64,000 nucleotides of DNA, taken from Asterias amurensis. Its lineage: Eukaryota > Echinodermata > Asteroidea > Forcipulatida > Asteriidae. A model generated the notes under the pieces. It did no database searches. It had not been told where the DNA came from and saw only the letters and a program-made list of their open reading frames with translations. The stretch spans positions 18,409,501 through 18,473,500 of the forward strand of contig NC_092650.1 of assembly GCF_032118995.1 (NCBI RefSeq), read 5' to 3'. Numbering within the stretch: the first letter of the stretch is position 1; every line of letters starts with the position of its first letter. Made by a program: the position numbers and the translations under genes. This document shows positions 39,201-49,395 of this stretch, piece by piece.

Positions 39201-41477
39201 GCTCAATCGGACATCGGAGTCGGGAGAAAATAACAGGAAAACCCACTCCTGTTTTCGCGCGTTTCGCCGTGTCATGACATGTGTTTATAACAAATCCGTA
39301 ATTCTCGTTAACGAGAATTTATATTGTTTTACCGTTTTCTCAAAAAGTAAAGCATTTCATGGACTAATATTTCAAGAGAAGTCTTTCACCATTACCTTCT
39401 GTAAACCCTGTAAATTATTTGTAAATCTGTGAACTTTTTTTTTTTTTTACTGTACCGAAAGGGTCCAATGGCTTTAAAAGTAGAATACAATGATCCACAC
39501 AAGTTTGCCTCGAAATTGCGTGGTTTTCCTTCTACTGTGCGAACTAACATGGTCGGCCATTTATGGGAGTCAAAATTTTGACCCCCCATAAATGGCCGAC
39601 GTGTTAGTCGACGAGGTAAAAGGAAAACCACGCAATTTCGAGGCATGTTTGTGTGGATCATTGTATTCTACTTTTACAACATCTTTCTACCCATATGCAT
39701 TTTATAAAAAACAGCTACAAACGCTTTTCAAAGACCAACTCGACCGATCCAAGGCAACGTGTTCCTTTAAAAAAGTAAACTAAATTACTGTCACAAGTTC
39801 CGATTGGACCCAGTTAGGAAAATAAGTGCACAACTTTAACCACTACAGAATGGGTACGAAAACACTTGTCTAAGAACAAATATTTACTTAAAACTTACAA
39901 AGTCTAATGATTTATGATAGTAGTAAACATCCCTTGAAATATTTCTTTCTGAAATGTCTCATTATTTGATGAGAAATAAATAAACCTAAATTCCCGTTTG
40001 GAGTTTATCGCAAGGTACATGTATGTGGGGCTACTTTGAAATTATGAGACCTAATCCTTATATAGCACCCTGTCTTGCTGGTTTACAAGGTGCTGTGGCG
40101 CAATAAGCTGCCAATCAAACCAGGAACAAATCATTCAATGTCAATCATTCTCCCTGGATAGTATCTGGGGCTGACATTATAAAGAAAGGAAGGTCTCTTC
40201 GTTTTAAATGTTAAAGAAATTTTCAAATGGATTTCACTGTTTGTTTGAAGGCAGTATTTTGTTTTTGACGTTTCTGCAAAGTTAGCAGCCAATTGGGATC
40301 TTGATGCAAGGTGGAAGAGGAGAAATAACTACTATAATTATAATATTTTTTTAATGTCAATTTTCTTTTTTGATTTTTTGATTTCTAGTGTACCAATTGT
40401 GGAATTTCAAGTCTTTGGACAACAGGCAGGAGACAATGAAGAAAACCAAAGGTACATGAGAACGTTAAGAAACTGCGTTTTTTTTCCATTTGCGCATTAT
40501 ATTTGAATATTTGTCTGGTACAATAACGTGCTTTATCACAAGTTACCACTTAAATTTTTAATTCCACAGACTACTGGAAAAAAAATGATAAAAGGAGAAT
40601 GCATAAAATGCCAAGCCGTTTTAGAACCTTACCGATAAGAACCACACGTTTGGTAATTAACAAAGACCAGTCTTCTCACTTGGTGTATCCCAACATAAGC
40701 ATAACATAACAAGCCTGTGAAAATTTGAGCTAAATTGGTCATTGAAGTTGCGAGAAAATGATGAGAGAAAAAATACCCTTGTAAGGACGAATTTGTGTTC
40801 TTTCAGATGGGAACAAAAGACTTCTGGCTAGAAGTCTTTTATTATTTTAGTGAGAAATTACCTCTTTCTCAAAATCTATGCTACTTCAGAGGGAGCCGTT
40901 TCTCACAATGTTTTATGCTATCAACAGCTCTCCAATGCCCGTTATCAAATCAGTTTTTAAGTAAATACTTGTTTTGAGTAATTGCCAAACGTGTGCCTTC
41001 ACTTTAATGTTATAAAGCAGCAGGGCAATATAAAAGAACTCGGCATGATTTATTAGTGGAGTATCATCACACTTGCATTTATACAAACAGGATTATTACG
41101 TCTAATTTATATAGGATTTGAGGCATTGCATGGTGGGGTATCAATGTATATTTGGTTTGCGGTAACACCATGTGTGTATCTACTTGCCAGGTAGAGTTGT
41201 TCTTAGGGAACTGGCTTGCTTTGTTCTACTGCCGTGGAGTAGATAATCGGAGGTTCGGGAGACTTCTCAGTTCTGATAAGAACTGTCCTGTTTTTATAAC
41301 TAATACCAGGTCGGATGGTATAGAAATTAAATACGTCTAATTTGCAGTGCATCTTGTTATTTAATGATGTATTTTTATGTTTGATTGAATTCAGATGATG
41401 CAGATGGCCTCTCCAGTCATGTGACCAGTATGTTCAACAAGATAATGATTCCATCTTCATTTTCATTTTTGAAATAA
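36232..41477 (+). CDS. NIPSNAP3-like: NIPSNAP family protein, NIPSNAP3-type
   Basis: Exons 36232-36282, 36695-36914, 37300-37464, 38703-38852, 40389-40451 and 41395-41477 join in phase to 243 aa (human NIPSNAP3A about 247). The N-terminus MTAVLGKRIFSALSVL is basic and hydrophobic without acidic residues, as in a mitochondrial presequence. The first NIPSNAP domain has KFFELRTYVIKPACFKDYLD and EKFHLRTAHSKNNGFWLSEL, then HIWEYDDFAHRTSVRQKLA. The second has GVYELCGYEVKKG and LMGLYSTEVG. The ending MFNKIMIPSSFSFLK matches the NIPSNAP3 tail. NIPSNAP proteins are dimeric alpha/beta-barrel mitochondrial proteins. NIPSNAP1/2 act in mitophagy signalling, and the role of NIPSNAP3 is unclear. Head to head with PSMB5. 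Intron 3 holds a THAP-bearing transposon. Confidence 0.93.
36536..36661. repeat. Short MITE in NIPSNAP3 intron 1
   Basis: TATGGCGCCACCACTTTTTCA at the left and its inverse TGAAAAAGTGGTGGCGCCATA at the right, with aactttcc / ggaaactt outside. The element ends 33 bp before the exon 2 start. Confidence 0.85.
36965..37135. repeat. Short MITE in NIPSNAP3 intron 2
   Basis: GGAATGGTTCTGCGACGGT at the left and inverted TCGTCGCAGAACCAATTCC at the right, 171 bp, starting 50 bp after the exon 2 donor. Confidence 0.75.
37488..37699. repeat. Dispersed repeat (left part) into which the THAP element inserted
   Basis: aataatatcaaagtcttttatagcgc at 37491 matches 15475. Further right, tttacaaggtgctacggcgc...caggaacaccgggaagaacccc matches 34720 and 40080. 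The sequence resumes beyond 38502 as ggacacaagtgtcgcgactgggactcg (compare 61648). Confidence 0.55.
37700..38502 (+). mobile_element. TTAA-flanked DNA transposon carrying a THAP ORF (T2/Kolobok-like)
   Basis: 803 bp including TTAA at both ends. Left end TTAAAGGCACCTGGAAATAG and right end, inverted, TTAAAGTCACCTGGAAGTGG, each followed by a gatttttt/tattttttt stretch. The TTAA-AGGCA start equals that of the R1 MITEs. Kolobok/T2 transposons are known to duplicate TTAA, to start AGG and to encode THAP-containing transposases, so this looks like an internally deleted relative. It is not autonomous: only the THAP end of any transposase is present. Confidence 0.7.
37974..38390 (+). pseudogene. THAP zinc-finger ORF, degenerate, inside the TTAA element
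   Basis: 138 codons starting MPTRCIAAGRSKTTKDG. The THAP domain (residues 1-88) has the spacing of THAP1: Cys5, then position 10, then Cys54 and His57 in LCSEHF, then AVPTIF at 83-88. The second zinc ligand (Cys10) is Arg here and the conserved Trp36 is Lys, so zinc and DNA binding should be impaired. After AVPTIFP the frame runs into transposon sequence (about 45 residues, no recognised domain) and stops before the right inverted repeat. A host THAP gene fragment captured by the element is the alternative. Confidence 0.75.
38503..38580. repeat. Dispersed repeat (right part) beyond the THAP element
   Basis: GGACACAAGTGTCGCGACTG and ggactcgtacgcacactctgctg match 61648-61690 (ggacacaagagtgccacgaccgggactcg). 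This shows that the THAP element sits inside an older interspersed repeat. Confidence 0.6.
39013..39770. repeat. R3 palindromic MITE in NIPSNAP3 intron 4, split by R2
   Basis: TTAAAGGAACACGTTGCCTT at the left, AAGGCAACGTGTTCCTTTAA at the right, central ggccatttatgggagtcaaaa / cccataaatggccgac. At gaaagatgtta the left arm is interrupted by an R2 copy and resumes at aaagtagaatacaatgatcc. Confidence 0.92.
39112..39478 (+). repeat. R2 MITE nested in R3
   Basis: Starts ATAAAGCCATTATACACTTT and ends GGGTCCAATGGCTTTAA, with cgtgtcatgacatgtgttta inside. The flanks read TATAA/TTTAA, fitting a TTAA target duplication with one side mutated. Confidence 0.9.
40010..40140. repeat. Dispersed repeat in NIPSNAP3 intron 4
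   Basis: aaggtacatgtatgtggggctac, cttatatagcaccctgtc, ggtttacaaggtgctgtggcgc and caaaccaggaac parallel 34620-34770 and, inverted, 62200-62350. Confidence 0.55.
40641..41007 (-). repeat. R1 MITE in NIPSNAP3 intron 5
   Basis: Reverse orientation: ccacacgtttggtaattaac at the left, cttcagagggagccgtttctc in the middle, and ccaaacgtgtgccttcactttaa at the right. Confidence 0.85.
41100..41340. repeat. Dispersed repeat of unknown class in NIPSNAP3 intron 5
   Basis: The words attgcatggtgg, ggtttgcggtaacaccatg and gtctacttgcc-type text partly recur at 58390-58445 (ttgcatggtggagatatgtaagg, taacggtaacaccatt). Both end near AT-rich tails. It could be the 3' end of a non-LTR element, but no coding part is seen. 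Confidence 0.4.
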
Positions 41478-42273
41478 TCACTGGATGATTCCCCCCCCCC
41501 CCCAAAAAAAAAAAAAACTTTCCATCAGCCAATCTAGTCTTCATTCAAGCCGTTCCTCTTGTTATATGATGCACTGCCAGACATACGATACCACAGACGG
41601 CTGTGTAGAGCTGGGTTTGTTTTTTGTTTTTTTTATTTTTTTTTATTAGTTTTTTGTTATGCTAGTCGCCAGACACACAGGCCTGAAGGCCACTTCAAGG
41701 TGTTGGCTTTAATTATTTTTTTACCGGAGGCCGTTGCCGCCTACTCTTAGGGCTGAAACAGGGTAACCCCCTTTTACAGTCCTTACGGATGTAGGCTTGG
41801 GTATCATCAATTCACAAAGCCTGGCCAGTAGAGCAAAAAGCACTACCTCATTCAAAGGAATTAAACCCCAGACTAGCAGGCATCTTGTTTTTAGACACAA
41901 TGTGTGACATTCATCAATGATATGAGCAGTAAGATTGTGTCTGAATGGGCAGCTACGGCTACAGCTGCGGCTACAGCTGCGGCTACAGCTGCGGCTACAG
42001 CTGCGGCTAGCTGGATTGCCCTGGCAACATAGGTTAAAGTATTGGGCATCCAAAGCAACACCCATAGCAATAATACAACACAAATACAAAAAGGCATTTA
42101 TATACGGCTGTTTCATTTAGCAACGACCCTAGCTGTAGCCAGAGCCAGTTTGGGTACATGCCATTTGCAATTAGATTCAAACAAAGTCTTGTATAGTGGC
42201 TTACTTAGTCACAAGTTACTGCTGAAATTTGAATTCCTTGGACTAAAAAGGCAGTTGCTACATGTATGAGGAA
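41478..42273. other. NIPSNAP3 3' UTR and downstream sequence, with a 12-bp tandem repeat
   Basis: C-run and A-run at 41491-41518, then tagtcgccagacacac...aggccacttcaaggtgt near 41660-41705 that also occurs at 8015-8055, and ctactcttagggctgaaacagggt that also occurs at 8091. These are two pieces of one dispersed repeat. At 41948-42007 there are about five units of GCTACAGCTGCG. No gene. Confidence 0.5.
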
Positions 42274-42398
42274 GTTCGAGCGAGGCACTATAGTCGACCA
42301 TTGGGTGATTTTTCCTGGTACCCAGGATGTATTGAATGCATAGGTCACTATTGAACGTTCACTAGTGGTTGACAAATGGTCGTCGCTCAAACTTGCCC
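42274..42398. repeat. Dispersed imperfect palindrome (copy 2)
   Basis: ttcgagcgaggcactatagtcgaccattgggtgattttt...ctagtggttgacaaatggtcgtcgctcaa, matching 27090-27200. Confidence 0.6.
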
Positions 42399-42618
42399 TA
42401 TGACACAAGGTTCAGGTTTAGCTTTTGAATATTAGCGCAAGAGATGAAAAGGTAAATGATATTTTTCTTGTAAGTAACGGGAAACCCGCTAACCGAGATA
42501 ATGTTGCTAGAGATTGATTAGTTTTACACAATGACCATGTGACATCAAAGTCATGATTTTATCAGATTATCGTGGTTCAAAACAAGGTGAATTATGGACT
42601 GTTCCATATCACGAGGCG

Positions 42619-42715
42619 ATTAAAGACACTGGGCACTGTTGTAATTGTCAAAGACCAGTCTTCTCACTTGATGTACCTCAACATAGTATGCATACAAAAA
42701 AAGTGTGAGCTTATA
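42619..42715 (-). repeat. R1 end fragment
   Basis: ATTAAAGACACTGGGCACTGTTG then tcaaagaccagtcttctcacttg. It stops after about 95 bp. Confidence 0.7.
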
Positions 42716-45303
42716 ACTTTATATGAACTCAGTTAAATTATTAAGAAATTGATCTTTAAAGAAACTGCCATTAAGCAACATTGTTTTTTGTATTGATAAT
42801 GATGAGCATTACACGTAATAAACACATGTTTACACACGGGTATGCAATTGCTTTGTGTTGACTTTAATATGTTGTACACAGTGAGCACCTTTGAAGTATT
42901 CAATAGGGTGTAAACGTTGGATTTTATCAAAATCTGTTCTGCATTACTTAATGAGTGTGTAAAAGGCATTGCATGTTATAAGGCAATTTTTTTGTTTTAC
43001 CAGTTGATCATCCCCTATCGCATTCTATTTTGAGACTGCATAAAAAAAATTATTATGTTTCTTCAAAAAGACGCATTTTCTATGTATTCCTCATTTTACT
43101 TCTTTCAAAAACTTGTAACGCATTAAATAGTGGGTAGCTTGGCTGTCGCCTGTAAAAAAAATAAAAGGCCCTCAATCCTTTTCTTTTTTGAACAACCTGG
43201 ACGATTAACTGGTATTTTTTGTTTTACTTTGTCTTACTGTAAGTTTGTGATTTGCTTTTAGTTTGTTTGCAGGGATTGTAGACTTTGTGTGTGGCGGCTA
43301 TTTTCTCCAAATATAAACAGCAGTAATATGAACAAACAAACACCCCAACAAACAATACACAACGTTAAAAAAAATATTTAAAACAAAAACAACGACAATT
43401 ACAACAAGCAAACAAACAACCCCACCAAACATACAAAAACACAAATAAACAAACGAACAAAAGAACACTTTGTCATTAATATTCTTTATTCTTAAAATTA
43501 TCATTCTTTTTCCCTGATACAAACTTATTATCTTACGTCTTTTTCACACTACTCATTCCCCGGGGTAGCCCCTTGGGAATAACGATCAGCCCTTTCTCAC
43601 TATGATCGCTTTACCCCTGGTCTGCCCTCTGTCTGCCCCAGCAAATGGGCATACCCCGGGGAACAGACCGGGGAAGACGCGTTTTTGGAGGAACTTTCTT
43701 GTCACTGTCAGAAAGACTTTTTTTTATTAAAAACTGCAGTATATTGTTTCAAACAACATTCACCGTTGAGCCCGTTGGTAAGCATCGTCCTTTCTCTACG
43801 TCTTATCCAACTGCACACTTTGCAAATAATGTTTACTTCGGTGCTGGGCTTGCGAGAACAAATGGAGAGAGCCGGCTCTGATCGCCGTAGACTTCAAAGG
43901 GAGCTCCCTGACATTTTGATTAGGAAAGGCTCGGGATAGTGCTTAGAATTGTATAACTCTTGGATGTCTATATAAACTATTAAACAACTAGGACTTCAAC
44001 CCACATTCTTTAATATTTACATTGAAGTTTATTATTTTGTGATCCTTGCACGTTACTTCCTAAGCCACTTATGTGATCGCTGCGAGAAAGAAAACAAATG
44101 GAAAGAAACGAACGCGGCCCTAGTCTGGTTCCCATACCCCAAAATCTCCGACTACGCTCTGTCGACAAGAGACGTAAGGAATCTTTGGTCAGGGGACGCG
44201 ACTAACGCAGCCCATCCAAAAGACAAAGAATGACGAGATAAGAAAAGAGGGCAAAAAGGAGCAGATATCACACGGTGGAAAGACATCATTGATGAAGTGG
44301 GTTTGTATAAAACAGTAAAAAGCCTAAAGTAATTGAAGTGTATACAAAAAATAGGCCTACAGAAATAAGACATAATTATACCACTTTGCAGTTGGCCTAC
44401 CGTTTCACGCCATACGCAACCGCGTAAGTCCACTTGCGCAACGTTTATGGCGTGAGTTGCGCCACGTGGAGTACCGCTGAATTCAAAAAAGTTCATATGA
44501 CGTGGCGTAACTTTGGGCGCTGCTGAAAGTTGCAAATCATTATTATTGTTTTATTGATAAACAAAATGTCTATCCTTAAAACAAAAATCAAAAACAGATT
44601 GGTTTCTTTTCTCCTGAAACCAACTGTCTGAAATGAGGGAAAACGGATGTTGTAAAGTGTCGTGCTGGGGAATGCTTCGGGGGAGTGGATACTATTATGC
44701 TGGATATTTCTCTAGTATTCCAATCGTTTAAATAGCTTCTTAGGACAGATACTGAAAAATATTTGGATATGAAAATAAAATGAGATTAAATGTTGTATGC
44801 CAACCAATAAAGTGACGGAAACATATGTGTGCTCCAAATCGCACGCATTAAGCCAATTAAACCACTGTAAATTGCGGACGATCTCGCAACGCCTACGACC
44901 AAAAGATTTCAACACACTATGGAGTGCAAGTGTCTTGTAAAAAGGTTGGTCAGGTGGTTTTAAACTAAACTTACTTTAGTTTTTTTATTGCGAACAATTA
45001 TATCCCGTTAATCTATCGGAAACCCATGACACCAGGATACCCATGCAACCTGTCTGAAAAAAAGGCCCAGATTTAATTGGTCAAACGCCCTCAAGCGTTT
45101 GGCCCGGTAAGCCCTCTGTTGGTGATATCTTACACATGCGAACAGACTGACGGACTGACCTCACCTCTCGGTATCGTGTGTCGTGTGTTCGTGGAATTCA
45201 ATTTATTTAGAGACTCTGTATTTTGAGGAAAATAATATACTACTTTTCATTGAAAGGTTGAGGAACATTGGGGTGTTATTCTTGTCCAGTTTGAAGATAC
45301 GAA
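42716..45303. other. Intergenic stretch before the UBE2V gene
   Basis: No gene recognised. Holds an A/C-rich tract of aacaaacaaac words (43313-43460), inverted cccggggt / accccgggg words (43559 and 43651) and a gcgtaa/ttgcgc-rich segment (44400-44520). The last 200 bases (actgacggactgacc..., gtcgtgtgttcg) probably include the UBE2V promoter and 5' UTR. Confidence 0.4.
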
Positions 45304-48300
45304 ATGAGTAAGTGAGATAATGTTAACATAAATTGAATGAGTCTGTCTGCCGGCAGTCTGGACATGCTGTGGTCGTGGGTGGAGGTTCGATGTCCGATGA
45401 GTGTGTGTGTGGGGTTTGTTTCTTCTCGGGTATGATCATGATGCTTTACCAATCAATGGTGATATTCTTCAACATCATTCATAATTATTTCAAATCATTT
45501 ACCTCAGAGGGGCAGCAGTCGGGGTGGCTCAGTGGTTTAGGTCCGTGGCTTACAACTAACTCTGTTGGCCCCAATTATGAGTGGGTTTTTCAGTTTGTTT
45601 TTATTTAATTGTTTGTCATGTTTGTTTGTTTGTCAGGTCAGGTCAGTAACAGGGTGTTTGTTTGTACACTCTACATGTCGGTTTATTAGAGATAGCATGT
45701 TTAGTGGGTCAGTTGATAGGCTTACATAGATAAAGTGATCCCCATACATCCTTGCCATCATTCAATCTTGAATCAGTCCATGATCAGTCTGAGTCTCTGC
45801 TGGTGGTGTCATTTCTTCACTCAGTTTTCACCGTACATCTTATTTGTTGTAGTTGTACAACCAGTTGTACATAAATTAATGTGTCAACAAGAAATAGTTA
45901 TAATCGTTTTGAAAACAGTCTTCGAAAGCCCCGTTCATACTTTTTGCAAATGCAAAGCAAATTTTGACAATACATGTATGGCTGTTTTTGCAGCAAATGT
46001 TTTGCAGGAGTTGTACATGTACACAGTTCAACTGTTGCAAACTGTTCGTTGCAAATTTATTTCATTAAAATTTGTATCACAATCGCAGGAAGTTTAATGT
46101 CCATAAACAATCCATACAAAAATTAATACATAGCTCAGAGAACTTGACCATCACCCGTCGAGCAACTGACAGTTTGAGAAGAACTTGACGTGCAAATGAT
46201 AATGTTCACAAGACACTTAAAAAAGTTATTCACTTCACTAACAAGTTATTCATCATCTGAAATTGAAGCCCTTGTGTTGATTTTTCCCGTTTTTAGCAAC
46301 TCCCAATAAAGTTGTCGTCGTACCTCGCAACTTTGTACTTCTTGCGGAGTTAGAAGCAGCCCAGAAAGGCACAGGTGATGGAACGATAAGCTGGGGTCTC
46401 GAGGATGAAGATGACATGTCACTAAGGTTTTGGAATGGCATGATCTTAGGACCTAGTGGAGTAAGTGCAGATGTTAAAAACGCTTGAACATGGACTGAAC
46501 CAATCCATTAAGGCAATGGACACCTTTGAAAATCATGGTAAAATTTAAAGACCAGTATTCTCACTTGGTGTATCCCAACGTATGCATAAGTATCAAATCT
46601 GTGACATTTTGCACTTCAGGGTCATCAAAGTTGCAAGATAATAATGAAAGAACAAACAAGCACCTTTGTTGCGCAAATGTGTGTGGTTTCAGATGTCTAA
46701 AAAAGGCTTCAGGCCTGCAGTCTTTTATTTTTTGAGAAAAAATTACCTCTTCTCTAAAACTATATGTACAGTGTATGTTACTGTACTACTTCAGAGGGAG
46801 TCGTTTCTCACAATTTGTTCTACTATCAACAGCTTTCTATTTCTTGTTTAAAAATCAGGTGCTTTATGCTTACTATTATTGTAAGGAAATCAATAGTGTC
46901 CAGTGTCTTTAAAGACAGTGGACACTATTGGTAATTACTCAAAATAATTATTAGCATAAAAAACCCTACTTGGTGATGAGTAATGGGGAGAGGTTGATAA
47001 TATAAACCATTGTGAGAAACGGCTCCCTCTGAAGTGACGTAGTTTTTGAGAAAGAAGTTATTTTCCATGAATTTGATTTTTAGACCTCAGCTTTAGAATT
47101 TGAGGTCTCGATATCAAGCATCTGAAAGCACACAAATTCGAGTGACAAGGGTGTTTTTTCTTTAATTATTATCTGGCAACTTCGACGACCAATTAAAGGA
47201 ACACGTTGCCTTGGATCGGACGAGTTGGTCTATAACTGAGCGTTTGTAATCGTTTTTTATAAAATGCATATGGTTGGAAAGATGTTTTAAAAGTAGAATA
47301 CAATTATCCACACAAGTGTGCCTCGAAAGTGCGTGGTTTTCCTTTTACTGCGCGAACTAACACAGTCGGCCATTTATGGGAGTCAAAAATTTGACTCCCA
47401 TAAATGGCCGACCGTGTTAGTCGACGAGGTAAAAGGAAAATCGTGCAATTTCGAGGCATGTTTGTATGGATCATTGTATTCTACTTTTACAACATCTTTC
47501 TACTCATATGCATTTTATAAAAAAAAGTTACAAACGCTTTTCAAAGACCAACTCGACCGATCCAAGGCAACGTGTTCCTTTAAGCTCAAATTTTCACAGG
47601 TTTGTTATTTTATGCATATGTTGAGATACACCAAGTGAGAAGACTAGTCTTTAACAATTACTGATAGTGTCCATTGTCTTTAAGTTAGATCTGCCTTTGC
47701 ATGAATCAATTTGTTTATTGATTTATGTTCACCTAAAATTAGGATAAATAACAGGATGCACAGAAAAAGAAAAGAACGTTTTAGTTCTACATTAAGATAT
47801 TGGATGTTGTTTGGGATTGATGGAGGAAATTTTGTTTATGCAATGGAAACTTTTTCTCCCAGTAAGAAAGAATCACAGACTTGGACTTCCTTGCTGACAA
47901 TAACAACGATACTGTCCCAAGCACATGATTTGACATTTTGTGTTTTCCCAGGACAGATACTTCACAGAGGCAAACAACGAAGGTGATTGCCTCCATGGCC
48001 CCTGGTCATTGCCTTGGTGCCCTTGAAATGCTCCAATAGAAATTTACAATTTCCTCATAGGGTGCCCTTTACCAAGGAGAAAATGCCTTGGTGCCCTTGC
48101 CCTTTCTAAAACGTAGCATACATGCCTGCTTTTCTAAAACTTTTTTATCAATACTTCCTTGTTTCAGACTGCTTTCGACAATCGTATTTATAACCTGAAG
48201 ATTGAGTGTGGACCCAAATATCCAGACCAACCTCCCGTCCTACGATTTTACAACAAAATCAAACTCAACGGCGTGAGTGAGAATGGCGTGGTGAGATATT

Positions 48301-48942
48301 TAGCAAACGGGGCCCAATTTCAGCTGCTTAAGCACAACAAAGATGCTAAGCACAACAAAAATGCTAACCAGTATAAAGTTACCAGTCAATCTACCATGTC
48401 ACATGTACCATTTGTGATTAGTATCCTGCTCATTTCTGCTTAGCAGATAGTTGTTAAGCTTAAGCAGGTCTGTGAAATTGGGCCCAGGTCTTACTTCCAC
48501 TTCCATGAAACCAAATCAATTGTACAAACGTTTTTGTCAAGTTTACAGACACTTTGATTTCATATTAGGGGGATACTTTTGCGGTAAAATCGTGTTAATT
48601 TGTTTTCTTTTTTAAAAGATGGTTTGAACTTGATAACTTGACTAGTTTAATCCGCTGACGGATTTGTTAAATGCTCCCCGTCACTTTGGTTTTCATTTTC
48701 AAATAAACAGAATCCAGACTGGAAAAAAGTCTGGGTCTGTCGATGTTTTACACTACACTAGATTATATTTTATATTTTTTTATTTTGTTTTAAATCTCCA
48801 GATCGACAAGAGAATATTCAACACGCTTAACAAATGGAATCGGGAATACAAGATTCGGACGGTACTCTCAGAGATACGCGAAAGCATGACCAACAAGCAC
48901 AACATCAAGCTTGCCCAGCCTCCTGAAGGGGCTTATTATTAA
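45304..48942 (+). CDS. UBE2V2-like: Ubiquitin-conjugating enzyme E2 variant (UEV; Mms2/UBE2V1-2 type)
   Basis: Exons 45304-45307, 46297-46460, 48168-48290 and 48802-48942 give 143 aa (human UBE2V2: 145). The first coding exon holds only ATG and one base before a gtaagt donor. It was chosen because it is the in-phase start giving [14 protein letters not shown], matching the family. UBC-fold marks: [75 protein letters not shown] and QPPEGAYY at the end. The E2 catalytic Cys is absent, as in all UEVs ([11 protein letters not shown] occupies that place). Family role: partner of Ubc13 (UBE2N) in building Lys63-linked chains for DNA-damage tolerance and NF-kB signalling. Confidence 0.95.
46508..46912 (-). 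repeat. R1 MITE in UBE2V intron 2
   Basis: Left TTAAGGCAATGGACACCTTT, core cttcagagggagtcgtttctc, right AATAGTGTCCAGTGTCTTTAA. Its right TTAA (46909-46912) is also the left TTAA of the next R1. Confidence 0.9.
46909..47683 (+). repeat. R1 MITE in UBE2V intron 2, split by R3
   Basis: TTAAAGACAGTGGACACTATT to GTGTCCATTGTCTTTAA. Interrupted after cttcgacgaccaa by the R3 element at 47193-47582; R1 resumes with gctcaaattttcacagg, as in intact copies (caattgagctcaaattttcac). Confidence 0.92.
47193..47582. repeat. R3 palindromic MITE nested in R1
   Basis: 390 bp including TTAA on both sides. Ends AGGAACACGTTGCC / GGCAACGTGTTCCT, centre gtcaaaaatttgac within ccatttatgggag / ctcccataaatgg. The 106 aa frame inside is incidental. 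Confidence 0.95.
48310..48488. repeat. R4 foldback MITE in UBE2V intron 3
   Basis: GGGGCCCAATTTCAGCTGC starts about 20 bp after the exon 3 donor, and TCTGTGAAATTGGGCCC closes it. The reading frame into it from exon 3 (ORF 48159-48443) is read-through, not exon. Confidence 0.85.
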
Positions 48943-49219
48943 GTGAGAGTTATTTTTCCCCTCCACTCTTCTCCCCCCCCCCCCAACCACTCTCCACTCC
49001 CAACCCCTCTTCCCCTCCAATCTTACAAAACGACAAACACTGCAATGGTACCAAGGTTCTGCCTCGATCAGGGTCTTCTCACCAGTGTATGTCTTATTGA
49101 CATCCATTCGTCATTTGCTCGTTCCACACTCTCCCCCTGCCCTCACCCTCCTCTACTCATTCAATGCGGGACTTTTGGGACGCTTTTGGCAAGGTTGATT
49201 GCACACCATGGTTAACTAC
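48943..49219 (+). other. UBE2V 3' UTR, pyrimidine-rich
   Basis: Follows the TAA at 48940. CCCTCC/CCACTC-rich, with a C-run near 48973. No clear AATAAA nearby. Confidence 0.5.
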
Positions 49220-49395
49220 TACCCCCATCACACCAACATTGTTCTCACTACGTTCTAAAAAATGATAGTAATGTGCGGGGCGCAAAGGAGCGAACGTGGG
49301 GTCGCATTAGTCGAGTGATAGTGTGAATAACAACTTCTTGCACCATGACTACATTTTTCAGAACGTAGTGAGAACGAGTTCGGTATGATGGGGTA
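49220..49395. repeat. Foldback MITE downstream of UBE2V
   Basis: TACCCCCATCACACC with GTTCTCACTACGTTCTAAAA at the left, and inverted TTTTCAGAACGTAGTGAGAAC with GGTATGATGGGGTA at the right. 176 bp with arms of about 40-45 bp. TA borders suggest a TA target site, not proven. Confidence 0.8.

Noticed and set aside
39392-39783. Pairs of small ORFs beginning near [22 protein letters not shown]
   Set aside because: Same peptide occurs at 257, 22587, 39592 and 47318 because all are translations of the R3 palindrome; no sign of selection for coding.
44152-44535. 127 aa minus-strand ORF with Arg/Ser/Phe-rich sequence
   Set aside because: No family resemblance and an overlapping ORF on the other strand; composition fits chance in a GC-richer patch.
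45532-45600. tRNA-like head (gggtggctcagtggtttagg)
   Set aside because: Only an A-box-like word is seen; no B-box or repeat partner, so I do not list it as a SINE.
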